A stretch of DNA of 64,000 nt from Scylla paramamosain (lineage: Eukaryota; Arthropoda; Malacostraca; Decapoda; Portunidae): assembly GCF_035594125.1 (NCBI RefSeq), contig NC_087190.1, forward strand, positions 7,217,962 to 7,281,961. The letters run 5' to 3'. The notes below the pieces were generated by a model. It was given only the letters and a program-made list of their open reading frames with translations. It ran no database searches and had not been told where the DNA came from. Both the position numbers and the translations under genes were made by a program. Every line of letters begins with the position of its first letter. The first letter of the stretch is position 1. Shown here in pieces: positions 36,197 through 63,880 of this stretch.

Positions 36197-37793
36197 AAGG
36201 CTTTTATCGATCGTCCTTTTCAATATTACTGGTGTTATGAGTTCGGTTACGGTAGAAAGAACTGTACAAATCGTCCCTAGTGCGGCCGCTGCTCTGTCCT
36301 TGACTCGCCCTACTCCTGAATGCGAATCGGAACCTTATGGCTTCTACTGCAGGGTACCTCATCCGCTACGTTCTCGACAATGCAAGAGATACCGTCTTGA
36401 GCAGAACATCCTTCAGCTGCCTAATTCTCAGTTCATTAGTCGCGGTAGTGTAAGGCAGAAACTTCTTTTTTGACAGAAGGATTGTTGGGCAAAGACCCAC
36501 GCCTCTTCCTTGCTCTCTAGTTCTTCCACCTCTACTACAGGTAATAGGCTTGTAACACATTCCCGATTTTTTCATCCATCAGTTGTTTCTTACCGTTCTT
36601 GTTAGAATGTCGCTCCTTCAGTTTGTCTCCAAAAAATTCTCCGTTTTGGAATATAAAATAAGCTCTCCTCTGCATCATCAGCAAAGCCCTCCTCTACTTA
36701 TTTAGCATAACCCTCCACTGCATATTCGTCTACACAGACTCTTCGTACAGGAGTTCATATTGTATAAGCCCACGCCCCCATGGATTCCTAACGAAGAACA
36801 CCTCCCAAGGTTTTTGAGCCTCCACACACATATACAAGCAAATTTCACAAGGTTCCTCCTCAGTCCAACAAAAAACGTTGCCGGGGATCTCCCGAGTCCC
36901 TAGACTCAGCGGACGTTCACCTTAGAAAGATCCCTTTGGGAGCATCAGATCACCTTGGGACAGATGTCATTAATCAGAGGGATTCATCTACATCTGATAT
37001 AGATGAAGAAGGTTTCTCTCCCCGTCTTCTCAATACATCTTCCTCCAGGAGCGATACCAATCCGTCTTTGTGTTGGAATCCTCCTCCCCCCGTTTTTTTC
37101 AGGGAGTTTCAGAGACTTGTGTGCGGGTAGCTGTCTCTCCACCAGTTACTCAATTTCAGGTTTCTGCGCCTACAACCAGATAGGTCTAGATAAGCCTCGC
37201 TGCCCAACTATGCTTGGAGAATCAACTCACTTTGGTCCTCCTGGATGTTGTGCTTTCTTCTCCACTCCATTTCCTGGTAAGGGCCACCACGGTGGCACTG
37301 CCTTCTTTATTCGCAATGATATTCCTTTTTATCTACCTGCAGATTCACTCGCCGCTGCAGGTTGGTGCTATTAAGGCCCTTATAAACCGTTTTTATTCCG
37401 TATGCAGTCGGTATCTACCTCTGTGCTCGATCTCGATGGAGAGATCTTTACATCCTCTGGAAGATCGAGGAGACTTGTCTCTCCTGGGATGGCAGGAAAG
37501 ATGCGAGTCCTCTCAAGAGAGCCGACATTCGGTAGCAGCTTTCCCAGCTCTTCCTCCACCCGTCCTTGCTGCTGGTCTTCTCATCTCTCTTGCTGATGAG
37601 CTTCCTCAGCTTCAGCTCGTTGGTGTGGAGCTAACACACGATCCAGAACAATCTTCTAAGTATTCTTCAAAGAAGTGGAACATCCTGCCCTTGTATCTTG
37701 TATTGGCTCATGGGTTCTCCTGTGGACCTGTCACATCTTTTGTCTCTGGTTTAGGACATCCAAATACAAGTCATATCTTGACACAACCTAATG

Positions 37794-37950
37794 TTAAAGT
37801 CTTTAGAGGGCAGGCTGTACCTGCCATCTTGTGTTGTGAGACACAAAGGGAAACATTCTTTCACGTCACAGCTGGGTTTAATGATAAGTTCACACCACCC
37901 CCTGATCCAATGCTTTAGACCTCACTGGGAGTAATTATCGTTTCGGCAAA
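37794..37950 (-). repeat. Jockey LINE 5' UTR fragment
   Basis: It is the reverse complement of the region before the intact Jockey ORF (45375-45530): TTTAGAGGGCAGGCTGT, AAGGGAAACATTCTTTCACG and GAGTAATTATCGTTTCGGCA. The same block occurs at 59790-59860. It lies between the two copies of the I-like endonuclease start. Confidence 0.75.
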
Positions 37951-38583
37951 GGGAAGCTCCTCTTCTCTCAACATTCAAGATCCTGCTGTGGAATTGTCGC
38001 GGTCTGCGTGCCCCTTGGGGAGAGGTACTGATCTCTAGGTTTTCTCCTGTTTGCATTTGTTTGCAAGGGACAATGCTCGGAGAATACACTCACTTTAGTC
38101 CTCCTGGGTATCGTGCTTTCTTCTCCACTCCTGTTCCTGGTTAGGGCCGCCATGACGGACGGCACTGCCTGCTTTGTTCGCACAGATGTGCCTTTAATCA
38201 TCCTAAAGATTCATTCGCCGCTGCAGGTTGTTGTTGTTAAGGTTTTTATAAACAATTTTTATACAGTGTGCATGCAGTCTGTATCTGTGTCCCAGTATAG
38301 CTATTGACAAGAATGAACTTAACTTTTTAAATACTCTTCCTTCTCGTTTTTATTTTTTTATTTTATTTTATTTTTTATGTTATGAGAGTTCAATAATCGC
38401 CATCCTGTGTGGGATGATGACGCTGTCAACCCTTCGTATTTTTTATATATTTATTTATTTTATTTTATTTATTTATTTATTTATTCTTTTTTTTTTTTAC
38501 TTTTATCGAGGATACGGGATTAGAGATTTCAAACTCTGGGGACATGACCAATTTCCATATTCAAAGATACTTTTACAGCAATC

Positions 38584-38588
<5 letters not shown>

Positions 38589-38668
<80 letters not shown>
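38589..38668. repeat. (CT)n microsatellite
   Basis: An almost pure CT tract with two C insertions at its start. Confidence 0.97.
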
Positions 38669-38669
<1 letters not shown>

Positions 38670-39154
38670 GCTTCTTTCTTGATTTTGATTTAAATGTTTT
38701 TTTTTTTTTTTCTTTTTTTCAGATTTATATGGAAGCGATCACTTCCTAATTTTATTAGAGTCAACTGATTCTGCACCACTGTCCCGTCTTCTCCGATGGT
38801 GTCTAGATAAGGTGGATCGGCAACTATTCACGGAAATCTGCACCCCTGCTCCTTCAGTAGATGAGAGAGAAAACTGGGATGAGGCTGCCACATATTTCAC
38901 TGATGTCTTGCACTCCGCTCTTCTTCATTCCGTCCCTAACAACTGTGGCCAGTTTCCTGAATTTCCTGTTCCCTGGTGGAATACGAATTGCACAGCCGCT
39001 GTTCGAGAAAAGCGCCCTGCCTTCTCTCGCTTTCAGCGACATCGTGGGGACATCCACTGCTTGGAGACTTTTCAACAAGCGCGCGGCGCATCTTAAAGAG
39101 GTCTCAACGGGAAACTTGGAAGAGTTAAGTCTCCTCCATCACAATTTGCACAAA

Positions 39155-39870
39155 ATTCAAAGGATAAGTTTCTTGAAACCTTCCTCTTGAAAAAGTTTGT
39201 CATAGGAAGAAGGAAATGCAGAAACAGGCAGGGAGTTCCAGAGTTTACCACAGAAACGAATGAATGATTGAGAAAACTGGTTAACTCTTGCATTTAGAGA
39301 GGTGGACAGAATAGGGATCAGAGAAAGAAGAAAGTCTTGTGCAGCGAGGCCGTGGTAAGAGGGGAGGCATGCAATTAGCAACATCAGAAGAGCAATTTGC
39401 GTGAAAATAGCGGAAGAAAATAGCAAGAGATGAAACACTACGGCGACGAGAAAAAGGCTGAAGACATTGTTAGAGGAGAGAGAGAAGAGGAGTTGGTAAG
39501 ACGAAAAGCTTTTGGTTCCGCCCTGTCTAAAAGAAAGGTGAAGCATACTTCATGCATGGACGGATGAGGCCCCTGTACAGAGTTAGCAGTTTGGGGGTGT
39601 GAAAAACTGGCGGAGACAACTCAGAACGCCTAACTTCATAGAAGCCGTTTTAATAAGTATTGAGATTGTATTGTAAAGTTTTCGGTTTATATTACATGTA
39701 AAGGACAGACCGAGGATGTTGAATATAAAAGAGAGGAACAATTGTGTCACTGAAGAAGAGGGGATAGTTATCTGGAAGGTTATATCGAATTGATAGATGG
39801 AGAAGTTGAGTTTTTAACAATACTAAGTTTGCTCGGAAATTTTAGATCAGAAGTCTGGCATTCTGTGGCT
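39155..39870 (-). pseudogene. Jockey-type LINE copy iii, truncated both ends
   Basis: The minus strand shows the C-terminal LINE region: NARVNQFSQSFIRFCGKLWN then SLPVSAFPSSYD. It continues upstream to about TCTGGCATTCTGTGGCTTCC (39853). It lacks the usual 3' tail. Confidence 0.8.
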
Positions 39871-39899
39871 TCCCTGCGTGAACTGGATGGACGGCAAGG

Positions 39900-40480
39900 A
39901 CGTCCAATAAAGGGTAAAAACAATTACGAATTAGGTAGCCAGCCAGGCGGAGACTGATCCCAAGGGCTTTTATCAGGTATATTGGACGAATAATAGAGGA
40001 AAAATAGATCCATTAAAGGCAGCTCATGAGGAATTAGCTCTGGGGAAATGATGAGTAAAATTCTGAACGAGTATTTTCTTACAGTTTTCATCCAAGAAAA
40101 TATGCAGGAAATGCCGGATAGTGAACGGACGTTTAGAGCAGAAAAGAATGAGAAGCTGATATATATTTCCATAACTAAGGAGATAGTGGAACTGGAGATA
40201 GGCTGAAAAAAATTCGTCATCAGACTCGGGGGAGGTACTGATAATGTGGAGGCAGGCGAATGTAGTACTCATCTTCAAGAAAGGAGATAAAATGTTAACG
40301 TTTAATCATAGACATGATGAATAATGGAGTCAGTAATCGCGAGGAACATTAAGCATTTAGATAAGCCTAAATCAGTCAAAGTTTGCCTTCAAGGAGGGGA
40401 AGTCTTGCCTTACGAGTTTTTACAGTAAAGTTTACGAGGCAGCAGAAAATAGAGATAGTTATAACATCCTATACCTAGGC
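39900..40480 (+). pseudogene. CR1-like LINE RT fragment
   Basis: Across frames: DPKGFYQVYWTNNRGKIDPL, then WRQANVVLIFKKGDK at about 40246, then FKEGKSCLTSF and a degraded YNILYL. It has the same wording as 640-1010, starting further upstream. 40480-40730 contains nothing I recognise apart from AT-rich sequence. Confidence 0.7.
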
Positions 40481-40729
40481 CCGTATTAATAAACACTTTG
40501 AAAGCTAAAAGTTGTTCTCAAAGTAAAGATTACTTTCAAAGATCTTAAACAAGTTACTGATTTTAATCAAACTTAACAACTTTAAAAATACGGTCTCATG
40601 TTTATACTTTAATGGTCTTTATATTAGATTAAAACGTAGCAATAGCTAAATTAAAACACGATAAAATCACTTATAATAAAAAAAGTAGAAACTTTAGGCA
40701 ATCCTATCAACAATGCTGTCAACAAGAAC

Positions 40730-42690
40730 AAAACAGTTATCAGTCTTTCAAACAGAACACTTACTAATTCAGAACTGGATGTAATTTCGCTGGGAGTTTC
40801 GTATTCCCTCCGTAAACGTAAATTTAACTTCGTGAATCATTTTCTTCCCATGAACAGTTAATCAATACACTTAAATACCTGCCATATAAGCCCAAGGAAT
40901 GGGGAAGTGTCATCTCTTCTGTTGCTCACTCCTCATTCCAAGATTTCAGTTAAACGGTCGTTAACTGAAACTGAAACGATAACTCCATCATTGTCACTAA
41001 ACCAGACGAGGGCCGTGGTACAGTTATTATGAATAAAAGAAAAAAAAAAAGATTACCTTATGAAAGTTGAACATATTTTAAGTGACTCTTCCAAGTTTAA
41101 TTTAATTAAAGATAAACCTTTTCATTACTTTACTAAACTTGAAGACAAGCTAACTAGGCTTCTGAGGCAACTCCTTAAATTGAAGGTTATCACTAAAGAT
41201 GTTTTTAGCTACTTGTTCACAAGTGGTTCGTCTCCAGGTGTCCTCTATGGTCTTCTGAAAAGGTACAAAGTCGGCAACCCTATTAGGTCCATTATGAGCA
41301 CCATTAATACATTTATTTATAAATTAAGTAAATATTTCGTCCCCATACTAGAACCACTAACGAATGTATTTACCCCCAAAAAATTCTTATGATATTGTTA
41401 AAGAAATATATAAATTAGAAGCTCACAATACGGTCATGACTAGTTTTGATATTAAGTCACTTTTAACTAATATTCCCTTTGATGAAACCATTCAAATAAT
41501 TTGTGATGAACTGTTTAAGGATCATGACACTTACCTTAAGTATACTAAAAAAACAATTTAATAGCCTATTAGACTTGGCAATTGAAGACTCCCCCTTCTT
41601 GTTCAACAATAAATTATATGTCCAACTTGATGGTGTGGCTGTGGGTTCTTGCTTTGGCTCCACTCTTGCTAATGTTTGTTTGTTTGTTTGTTTTATTATG
41701 GCATCATGAAACCGAGTAGTTAAACGAATGTCCTAGTGAATTTAAACCTATGTTCTACAGAAGATATCATTAATAATACATACCATTTACTATTTTTTAG
41801 AAAGCAAATTTAGTCAGCCTGCCTCCAATAACACAGATGACACGTAAGAAATACATAAAATTACCTTGATATGGCCATCTTAGCTACACCATCAGAGAGG
41901 TTCACTAACATACTTAAAACACAATATCCAGACACCCAAGTTCATATATATTTTTTATTTTCTTTTATTAACACTTTTGCTCTTTTTTTTTATTATTATT
42001 AAAAGACACTGTTCCTATTGAAAATATTTCAACCATCATTTATGAATTTACTTGTTCGAGTTGCAAGACTCGATATATTCGAGAAACCAAGAGGAATCTA
42101 ACACACAGAATCAGTGAACATGAAGTTACTTCAATACCTACACAGAAACAGTTGGCTCATGTCCATTTTTCAGCAATAAGAACACATTCACACACACATG
42201 ATCATCCGTTTTCGGAAGATTTTAGTATACTACATAAATCTAATGCACATTCAGACACTGAAACACTAAAAGCTAATTACATTAAACACCTGAAACTGTC
42301 TTCATCACAATTATATCTCATAAACTCTGCTCGGAGCTTTGGGGTTCCGGATTCGTAACCTTGCTCTCACTCCGCCACTCTGTCAGTCCTCACCACACAA
42401 CATCCGAGAACACTCAAGGTTTGTCCATAGTTTCAGATCTTTATTCTGCTTGACTTTTTTTTTTTTTTTTTTTTTCTGTCATATTAAGCTACTGCCGATT
42501 TTAAGTTACTGGCGATAGGTTATCTTGTCATTTTTTTTTTTTTTTTCCTTGCCTCCTTGTACCCCTTTGGGTTACCGTTTTGTTTTTTGCCCTTATTGTA
42601 ATGTGATTGATATATTTGTCTTTGTGCATATTTTTTATCAATCTTTTTTAGTCTGATGATGTCTTCTGTGAAGGTGAAACATTACAGTGA
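40730..42690 (+). pseudogene. Penelope-like element relic: RT and GIY-YIG
   Basis: RT: GRGTVIMNK, MKVEHILSDSSKFNLIKDKP, TSGSSPGVLYGLLKRYKVGN, MTSFDIKSLLTNIPFDETIQ and LYVQLDGVAVGSCFGSTLAN. The region with the catalytic Y-x-D-D is decayed (41700-42000). GIY-YIG endonuclease: IIYEFTCSSCKTRYIRETKR then RISEHEV at 42035-42130, where a Gly of the family's YIG signature is Arg. An (A)n run at 41038-41049 disrupts an early motif. A hammerhead-like core lies near the 3' end. Confidence 0.85.
42653..42680 (+). ncRNA. Hammerhead-ribozyme-like core in Penelope terminus
   Basis: CTGATGATGTCTTCTGTGAA followed by GGTGAAAC. The CTGATGA and GAAAC boxes and a TCTTC/GAAGG stem between them fit the motif reported for Penelope-like elements, but stem II does not start directly after CTGATGA, so activity is doubtful. 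Confidence 0.4.
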
Positions 42691-42742
42691 AATGAAGAAG
42701 GAAGTCTGGTGTATCCCTGTTTACTTTATAACTCGAGACCTG

Positions 42743-43660
<918 letters not shown>

Positions 43661-43664
43661 TATG

Positions 43665-44045
43665 AACAAGATTTTTACATTATTAAAAGGCGAAAAGGAC
43701 TTGAGAACCCAGCCAACCATCTGCGGCCTTAAAAAAAAAAAAAAAAAAAAACGTGGAGAGCAAAGCGTTTTTAAGGATGTTTCCATTCTCCTAGTGACAA
43801 GCTGACAAGATTTCTACAATATTAACAGGATAAGCTTTCTTGAGAACACGACTTATCATCTATGTGGCATTGGAAAATAGTTGTGGCGAAATAGGAAAGC
43901 GTTTTAAAGTGTGCTTTTTTACGGTTCTAGTGACAGATTAACAAGATTCCTACATTATTAACAGGAGAAACACTTGAGAATCCAGCTACTCAGCCTTGTG
44001 ACCTTTGAAAATAGTCATGCTAAGAGAACAAAGCGCTTCAGAAAT
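43665..44045 (+). repeat. Three ~125-bp degenerate tandem units
   Basis: Units share AACAAGATT.(T/C)TACA.TATTAA, A(A/G)AA..CTTGAGAA, AGCGTTTTA and TTCTAGTGACA. They directly follow the CR1-like 3' end, as if they were its tail or a satellite seeded from it. Confidence 0.7.
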
Positions 44046-44241
44046 ACGAGCCAAGCAATGTTGAAAGAATACTCGAGATGAAGGAAGTTCAGTTATGACG
44101 AATCAACGAAAGTACCGCGTTTGTCCTCTTGAAACACACCAAGTTGTATGTAGGAGGATGAACAAACACCAAAGGAGTTCCAGAGTTTACAAAAAATTAC
44201 AATGCACATTTTCTATAACCCTTACTGAAAGTAACAAGAAT

Positions 44242-58969
<14,728 letters not shown>

Positions 58970-59111
58970 CCTTTTTATAATCTTATTGTTGCTTTTTCTT
59001 ATCAAGATTCTAATTACATTTTTTTAATAATTGTTCAAAGAAGAGTAGATGAAATGTCTGAAAACATTTAAGAAACAGGGCAGCAGAACTTACAGTTAAG
59101 AAGCTTACAGT

Positions 59112-59480
59112 TAGAGGAGTCCACTCTACTCTGCTGATATTGCCAACTGCATGCCTCTCCTCCTTCCGCGGCCGCTCTACACAGACTTCTTTCTTTCTCA
59201 CACCCCTATTCTGTCCATCTCTCTAATGCAAGACTTGACCAGTATGCGTAATCATTCATCCTTTTCTCTAGTAAACTCAGGAACTCCCTGTCTGCTTCTA
59301 TATGACGAATTATTTTAAGAGAAAGCTTTCAGAACACTCAACTCCCATTATTTGATTATCCTATTTGACCACGTTGAGAATAGGCACTCAAGTAGACCTT
59401 TTTATTCTTTTTATTTTTATTTATTTTTTTTTATTATTATTAAGCTTGACCACTGGTCCTCTTACATGAAAAATAATAAT
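59112..59480 (+). pseudogene. Jockey-type LINE copy viii, 3' end only
   Basis: Starts near the DIANCMPLLLP-like coding segment and runs to a degenerate tail (GACCACTGGTCCTCTTACAT). More diverged than copy v. Confidence 0.75.
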
Positions 59481-59546
59481 AATAATCTTTCCTTCTTGCT
59501 TATGTTTCTTCTTTAAAAGATATAAGATTGCTTCAAGATTTGTTAT

Positions 59547-59752
59547 TTGCAACCCAGTTTCAAACACACAAAAGGGGAGTCACTATCTCATGCTGTTGAG
59601 AATGCCTTTCAAGACATCCCGCTTTGTAACATCATTGGTTTAGCAACAGGTGGAGGACCATCAATGGTCGGTCGTTATCATGTTTTCATCAGTTTCTTGA
59701 AAGAAAAGAAAAAAAAAAACCTATCCGGTGTCTTTTCTATGCACTGTGTATT
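59547..59752 (+). pseudogene. hAT transposase fragment (ZBED5/SCAND3-like), first part
   Basis: LSHAVENAFQDIPLCNIIGL then ATGGGPSMVGRYHVFISFLK and HCVL. The D-G-A-P-S-M-V-G-type motif of this hAT family reads G-G-G-P-S-M-V-G, so its Asp is lost. The coding sequence breaks at about 59752 and resumes near 62965. Confidence 0.8.
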
Positions 59753-59769
59753 GTAATCCACAGGCAGCA

Positions 59770-62700
59770 CAGGGATCAGGGGTGGTGTGAGCTTCAACCC
59801 AGCTGTGGCGTAACTGAACGTTTCCCTTTGTCTCACAACCGTCAAACTCTGCCGTCTAAAGACAACTCTCCTCCTTCATACAAAACTACATGCACTCAAT
59901 TACACAAACACCCTTCACTCAGAATTCAAAATCAATATGACGACTGCTACACAAGACTCAGAGGGGATCACAGATGTCCCCAGGTCGGACTGCTCTTCTG
60001 TTATCGACTCCAAGTGTCTTGACACCCACCTCAACTTTTTCTTCATTAATTTTTGCAACATTCGCAATCTTACATCTAATTTTCAATCTGTAGAACACCA
60101 CCTCTCCTCTACTAAACCTCTTCTTCTTTTTCTCATTGAAACACAGTTGTCTGTGGCAACTGACAGTATCCTCCTTTCTGTTCCCTCCTACTTTCCCTAT
60201 CCTCATTTTCAATCCAAAGCTGGATGTTGTGTCTATGTGTGTAACGACGTAACATTCTCTCGTGCCCACGTTCTCGAACCTTCTGAGTTTTCTACTATCT
60301 GGCTACGACTACAGAGTCACTCTCAAAATAAATTTATCTGTGATGTATGCCTCTCACCTAACTCCTCTGACTATAAGAAATCATTTGACTACTTAACTTC
60401 CAAAGCGGAGCACATTCTGACTCTTCCCTTTGGCGGAGATTTCCATTCTTGGAGACTTTAGTGTTCACCACCAGCTTGGGCTTTCTTTCACTGACCATCC
60501 TGGTAAACTATCCTTTAACTGGAGCAACACCCTACTCGCATTCCTGACCGTCTCGGAGATACGCCTAACATTCTTTTCCTAACCTCTAACCCTTCTACTA
60601 ATGCTATTACCCTATTTTCTCCAGTGGACTCCTCCGATCACAATCTCATATCTGTATCTTGTCCTATCTCTCCAGTCCCTCCTCAGGACCCCCAGAGCGG
60701 AGATGCCTCTGGCGTTTTGCGTCTGTTAATGGGGAGGGACCTGAGGAGGTATTATGCTAATTTTCCTTGGAATGACTACTGCTTCCGTGTCAGAGACCAG
60801 TCTCTGTGTGCTGAGCGCATAACAGAGGTAATACTGCGTGGCAGGTTAGCATACATTCCTTATTCTTTCTCTCGAACTTAACCTTCTAAACCTTGGTTTA
60901 ACACACCCTGTTCTCATGCTATACATAATAGAGAGAGGTGGCCCACAAAGGGTACTTTAGCCTTCCATCATCTGAATTTCATGTGCTTTATATTTCGGTC
61001 CACAATCATGCCAAGTCTGTTCTCCAACTAGCCAAAAACTCCTTCATTAATGGAGTGTCAAAATCTTTCAAGATCTAACTCCCCTCGTGACTTCTGGCAC
61101 CTAGCTAAAAACATCTCCAATAGCTTTGCTTCTTTTATCTTTCCCTCCTTCATTTCATCCTAATGGCACCACTGGCATTTCATCTGTTTCTAAAGCTGAA
61201 CTCTTCACTCAAACCTTTGCTAAAAACTACCTTGGATGATTCAGTGCTTGTTCCTTCCTCTCCTCCATCCCCTGACTACTTATGTTACACATTAAAATCC
61301 TTTGCAGTGATGTTTTCCATCCCTCGTTGGCCTAAACCCTCCGAATACTTATGGACCTAATAGGTCCCTCCTAGTGTACACAGTAACTGTGCCTCCGTGC
61401 TTGCATCTTGACTAGTCAAACTCTTTCACCTCTGTCTGTCAACATATACCTTTCCTTCTTGCTGGAAGTTTGTCTACTTTCAACCTGTTCCTAAAAATAG
61501 TGACCATTCTAATTCCTCAAACTACTGTCCTAATTAATTTCCTGCCTATCTAAAGTTTGTTTTAATCTATCCTCAACAGGAAGATTCTTAAACATCTATC
61601 GCTTCACAACCTGATCTGATGATCTGATCATCATCAGCATGGGTTCCGTCAAGGCAACTCTACTGGTGATCTGGCTTTTCTTACTGAGTCTTGGTCATCC
61701 TCGTTTAGAGATTTTGGTGAAACTTTTCTTGTTGCCTTAGACATAAGAGAAGCTTTTAATAGAGTCTGGCAAAAAGCTTTGATTTCCAAAGTACCCTCCT
61801 ACTACCCTCCTACAGCTTCTATCCTTCTCTCTGTAACTTCATCTCAAGTTTCCTTCCTGACCTATTGCTGCTGTGGTAGGTCACTGTTCTTCTAAATCTA
61901 TTAAAAGTTGCGTTCCTCAGGGTTCTGTCCTGTCACCTACTCTCTTCCCATTATTCTTCAATGATTTTTTAAATTAAGCTTCTTGTCCCATCCACTCTTA
62001 CCTGATGATACCACCCTGCCTTTTCCACATCTTTTCGTAGATGTCCAACCCTTCAGGAAGTAAACAGTTCAAGCAGGGAAGCCACAAAACACCTGACTTA
62101 TGATCTCTCTAAAATTTCTGTTTGTGGCAAAGGAAACTTAATATTATTCAATGCCTCAAAACCCAATTCCTCCAACCATCAACTCGACACAACCTACCAG
62201 ACAACTATCCCCTCTTCTTCAATGATACTCAACTGTCCCACTCTTCTACACCGAACATCCTCGGTCTGTCCTTTACTTATAATCTCAACTGGAAACTTCA
62301 CATCTCATCTCTAGCTAAAACAGTTTCTATGAAGTTAGTTGTTTTGAGTCATCTATGCTAGTTTTTCTCACTCGCCCTGATGCTCTGTACATGGGCCTTA
62401 TTCGTCAATGTATATAGTGTATACTTCATATGTATGGGGGAAGGGGGGAGTCCCACTCATACCACGTTTTTAGACAGGGTAGAATCAAAAGCTTTTCATC
62501 TGATCAATTCCTCTCCTCTAACTGACTGTCTTCAGCCTTTTTCTCATCGCCGCAATGTTGCATCTTTTCCTATCTGCTACCGCCATTTTCATGCTAACTG
62601 CTCTTCTGATCTCACTAACTGCATGCCTCCCCTCCTCCTGCGGCCTCGCTCCACAAAACTTTCTTCTTTCTCTCACCCCTATACTGTCCACCTCTCTAAT

Positions 62701-62955
62701 GCAAGAATTAACCAGTATTCTCGTTCATTCATCCGTTTCTCTAGTAAACTCTGGAACTCCCTGCCTGCTTCTGTATTTCCACCTTCCTATGACTTGAATT
62801 CTTTCAAGAACGAGGTTTCAAGACACTTATCCCGTATTTTTTACTAAAGCTTTCGACATCTGTTCGGGAACCGGCACCTCAGTGAGCTTCTTTTTTTTCC
62901 AGTTTTGTTGCCCTTGTCCGGTGTCCTTCCTACATAAAAAAAAAAAAAAAAAATG
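59770..62955 (+). pseudogene. Jockey-type LINE copy ix, near full length, decayed
   Basis: Start ATGACGACTGCTACACAAGA at 59937 replaces MATPTPAS with MTTATQDS. The endonuclease part is open to 60461 ([20 protein letters not shown]). Afterwards many frameshifts and deletions disrupt the RT. The C-terminal part is readable again at 62122-62847 ([20 protein letters not shown]). The 3' tail ends in poly(A) at 62937-62953. It lies inside the hAT relic. Confidence 0.88.
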
Positions 62956-62964
62956 CAAAGAAAA

Positions 62965-63880
62965 AACCTGGAGTGGTCGACTTTTACAGATTGATTCAAT
63001 TTATCATATCAATAAACAAAACCAAGGCACATGCTTTCAGTTCCAGACTGTTTCCACACCTCTGCAGTAATAATGCCGAGTTTGAACATTTGCTGTTGCA
63101 CACAGAAGTTAGATAGCTGTCAAAGGGAAACTGCCTAAGAAGCTTCTGTTCAATGTTTGACACAGTTGTTGAATTCTCTGAAAATTCCATCTCTGTTCGC
63201 CATGATGAACCAAAGAGCATCAAGTATAACACTACTTATTTCTGTCAGATGTGTCCACAAAGTTCAATGAAACTAATTTGCAGCTGCAAGGAAATCTTGT
63301 TTAAATAAAATCAGCTATTTCCACCTTTCTGTCCACGTTACATTTATTCAAAGAAATAGTAGCCCGTCATGAATTCTATCAGTTTCCAAGCTTTCCACGC
63401 TTCTCTGAACTGAAGAAGGATAAAAGCATCCCAGATGATGACCTTAAAGTATGAATATTTGTGCACAACTGAAGGAGGTGCATAGATACACGTCTGAAAG
63501 ACTTCATGATCTTTTAGTGCTTAAAATTACAGACTGGGTGATCAATCCATTCTTAGATATCAATGGTGAGGAAATGAGTGGCTGAGGAAGAGCTGATTTC
63601 AATTCAAAATGACATGAGCTAAGGCTAATGTTAAAAAAAAAAAAAAACTTTTTAGTTAAAAAATAAAATCTCTGACTGCTGTCCAGTAGTAGTAGTGTCA
63701 AGATATACGTACGTAGTTCATTGCCTTCCCAACATGATATTTAGTAGAGCGGGGCTTCAGTGCAGTCGCCTTGCTTTTTTCCAAAGAAACTGAAAATTAC
63801 TGAACGTGGCGATGTATGGCTTCTTAATGAGTTACACCCTGAGCTGAGAAGTTGATATAGCTGCACCAAGCACAGTCATC
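62965..63880 (+). pseudogene. hAT transposase fragment (ZBED5/SCAND3-like), second part
   Basis: Across frames: QFIISINKTKAHAFSSRLFP, EFEHLLLHTEVR, LSKGNCL, MFDTVVEFSENS, and near the end FPT.YLVERGFSAV followed by NELHPELRS. These are the order and wording of the C-terminal half of the ZBED5/SCAND3-type hAT family, including the dimerisation region. Numerous stops. The last ~120 bp of the window hold nothing I recognise. Confidence 0.8.

Larger units (their letters stand above)
34684..36600 (+). pseudogene. I/Nimb-like LINE ORF1 relic with zinc knuckles
   Basis: Traces in order: an RRM-like stretch (LRIISIYESYRAIYSVFKPF, CYVTFTCDIAAKAALEAI), a conserved block AKDLTQVMMFLHIPCPSDWN, and a cysteine-rich zinc-knuckle region CYEFGYGRKNCTNRP.CGRC followed by CESEPYGFYCR at 36230-36350. 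A (CT)n microsatellite has expanded at 36101-36192 inside the coding region, and a hairpin/TTAGG block lies at 35519-35654. Gag-like ORF1 proteins of I-group LINEs bind RNA (family knowledge). Confidence 0.65.
37140..39105 (+). pseudogene. I/Nimb-like LINE endonuclease region, duplicated and broken
   Basis: The endonuclease start appears twice: MLGESTHFGPPGCCAFFSTP at 37210 and MLGEYTHFSPPGYRAFFSTP (across frames) at 38072, each followed by a HSPLQV...K.(F/L)INRFYSVC-like strand (to about 37420 and 38310). The downstream post-endonuclease region reads WCLDKVDRQLFTEICTPAPS, NWDEAATYFTDVLHSALLHS and FPVPWWNTNCTAAVREKRPA at 38795-39030. No RT follows. It is cut by a Jockey fragment from about 39155. 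Confidence 0.7.

Noticed and set aside
37214..37918. A 234-codon open frame
   Set aside because: It runs across an I-like LINE endonuclease in the wrong frame and then an antisense Jockey 5' UTR fragment, so it is a chance fusion.
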